A DNA stretch of 6,110 bases from a bacterium. GTDB lineage: Bacteria; SZUA-79; Acidulodesulfobacterales; Acidulodesulfobacteraceae. The DNA is taken from the NCBI GenBank assembly GCA_021799935.1, contig JAJYZM010000064.1, positions 1-6,110 of the forward strand, read 5' to 3'. A model generated the notes under the pieces. The model was not told the origin of the DNA. It ran no database searches and worked only from the letters and a program-made list of their open reading frames with translations. The position numbers and the translations under genes are program-made. This document shows positions 6,008 to 6,110 of the stretch, one piece after another; the stretch's first letter is position 1; each line of letters opens with the position of its first letter.

Positions 6008-6110
6008 ATGCTTATAAAATCTAACAAAACCGTAGCCGTGGCAATGTCCGGCGGCGTGGACAGTTCGGTTAGCGCCATAATTCTTAAAAACAGGGGGTAT
6101 TCCGTAATAG
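6008..6110 (+). CDS. mnmA: tRNA-specific 2-thiouridylase MnmA, N-terminal fragment (3' end outside window)
   Basis: Thirty-four codons are present before the window ends. The protein begins MLIKSNKTVAVAMSGGVDSS and continues VSAIILKNRGYSVI. The P-loop-like SGGVDSS (14-20), preceded by VAVAM, is the ATP-pyrophosphatase (PP-loop) motif, and in this exact form it is characteristic of MnmA/TrmU. The enzyme adenylates U34 of Lys, Glu and Gln tRNAs and inserts sulfur to make 2-thiouridine, with sulfur supplied originally by a cysteine desulfurase such as the one encoded just upstream. No Shine-Dalgarno sequence is seen. Other PP-loop enzymes (ThiI, TtcA, GuaA, argininosuccinate synthase) have different flanking residues. 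Catalytic cysteines lie beyond the window, so completeness cannot be judged. Confidence 0.85.
   Translation, partial: MLIKSNKTVAVAMSGGVDSSVSAIILKNRGYSVI

Noticed and set aside
1..6110. CRISPR array, tRNA/rRNA genes, insertion sequence or prophage genes
   Set aside because: No spaced repeats, cloverleaf-like sequences, transposase or phage motifs were seen, and nearly all bases are explained by seven coding regions plus short gaps.

Overview
The window looks like chromosome from a Gram-negative bacterium with moderate-to-low GC. Ile codons are very often ATA and Arg codons are mostly AGA/AGG. The outer-membrane efflux gene requires a double membrane. The second gene block, cysE - iscR-like - cysteine desulfurase - mnmA, resembles arrangements I associate with Desulfobacterota (deltaproteobacteria) and related lineages. 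That placement is an inference from gene order and codon style only. All genes are on the + strand and densely packed, with gaps of about 15 to 52 bp. No RNA gene, insertion sequence, CRISPR array or prophage gene was seen.

Region 1 (1-3583) is a tripartite efflux/export locus. It holds the 3' end of a TolC-family outer-membrane channel gene, a MacA/HlyD-family periplasmic adaptor, a MacB-type ABC ATPase and a MacB/FtsX-type permease. The ATPase and permease are separate polypeptides, unlike the fused MacB of E. coli. Together they would form an ATP-driven pump spanning both membranes. The substrate (macrolide, peptide, lipid-like molecule or other) cannot be read from the sequence. A perfect 20-bp palindrome, similar in design to dispersed ATTCC...GGAAT repeats, lies between the channel and adaptor genes.

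Region 2 (3584-6110) is a sulfur-trafficking block. It holds serine O-acetyltransferase (cysE, short EpsC type), an Rrf2/IscR-family regulator with three central cysteines, a NifS/IscS-type cysteine desulfurase, and the 5' end of mnmA (tRNA 2-thiouridylase). The logic is coherent: CysE makes the precursor of cysteine, the desulfurase takes sulfur from cysteine as a persulfide, MnmA puts sulfur into tRNA, and the Rrf2 protein probably senses Fe-S or cysteine status. No iscU, iscA, hscBA or fdx gene lies between the desulfurase and mnmA.

The window looks mostly like ordinary core and transport gene content. The items most worth a second look are the palindrome at 335-354, the 10-bp tandem repeat just before the iscR-like start, and the TATAAT placed where it could give a leaderless cysE transcript. 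I see no strong evidence of a previously undescribed system.
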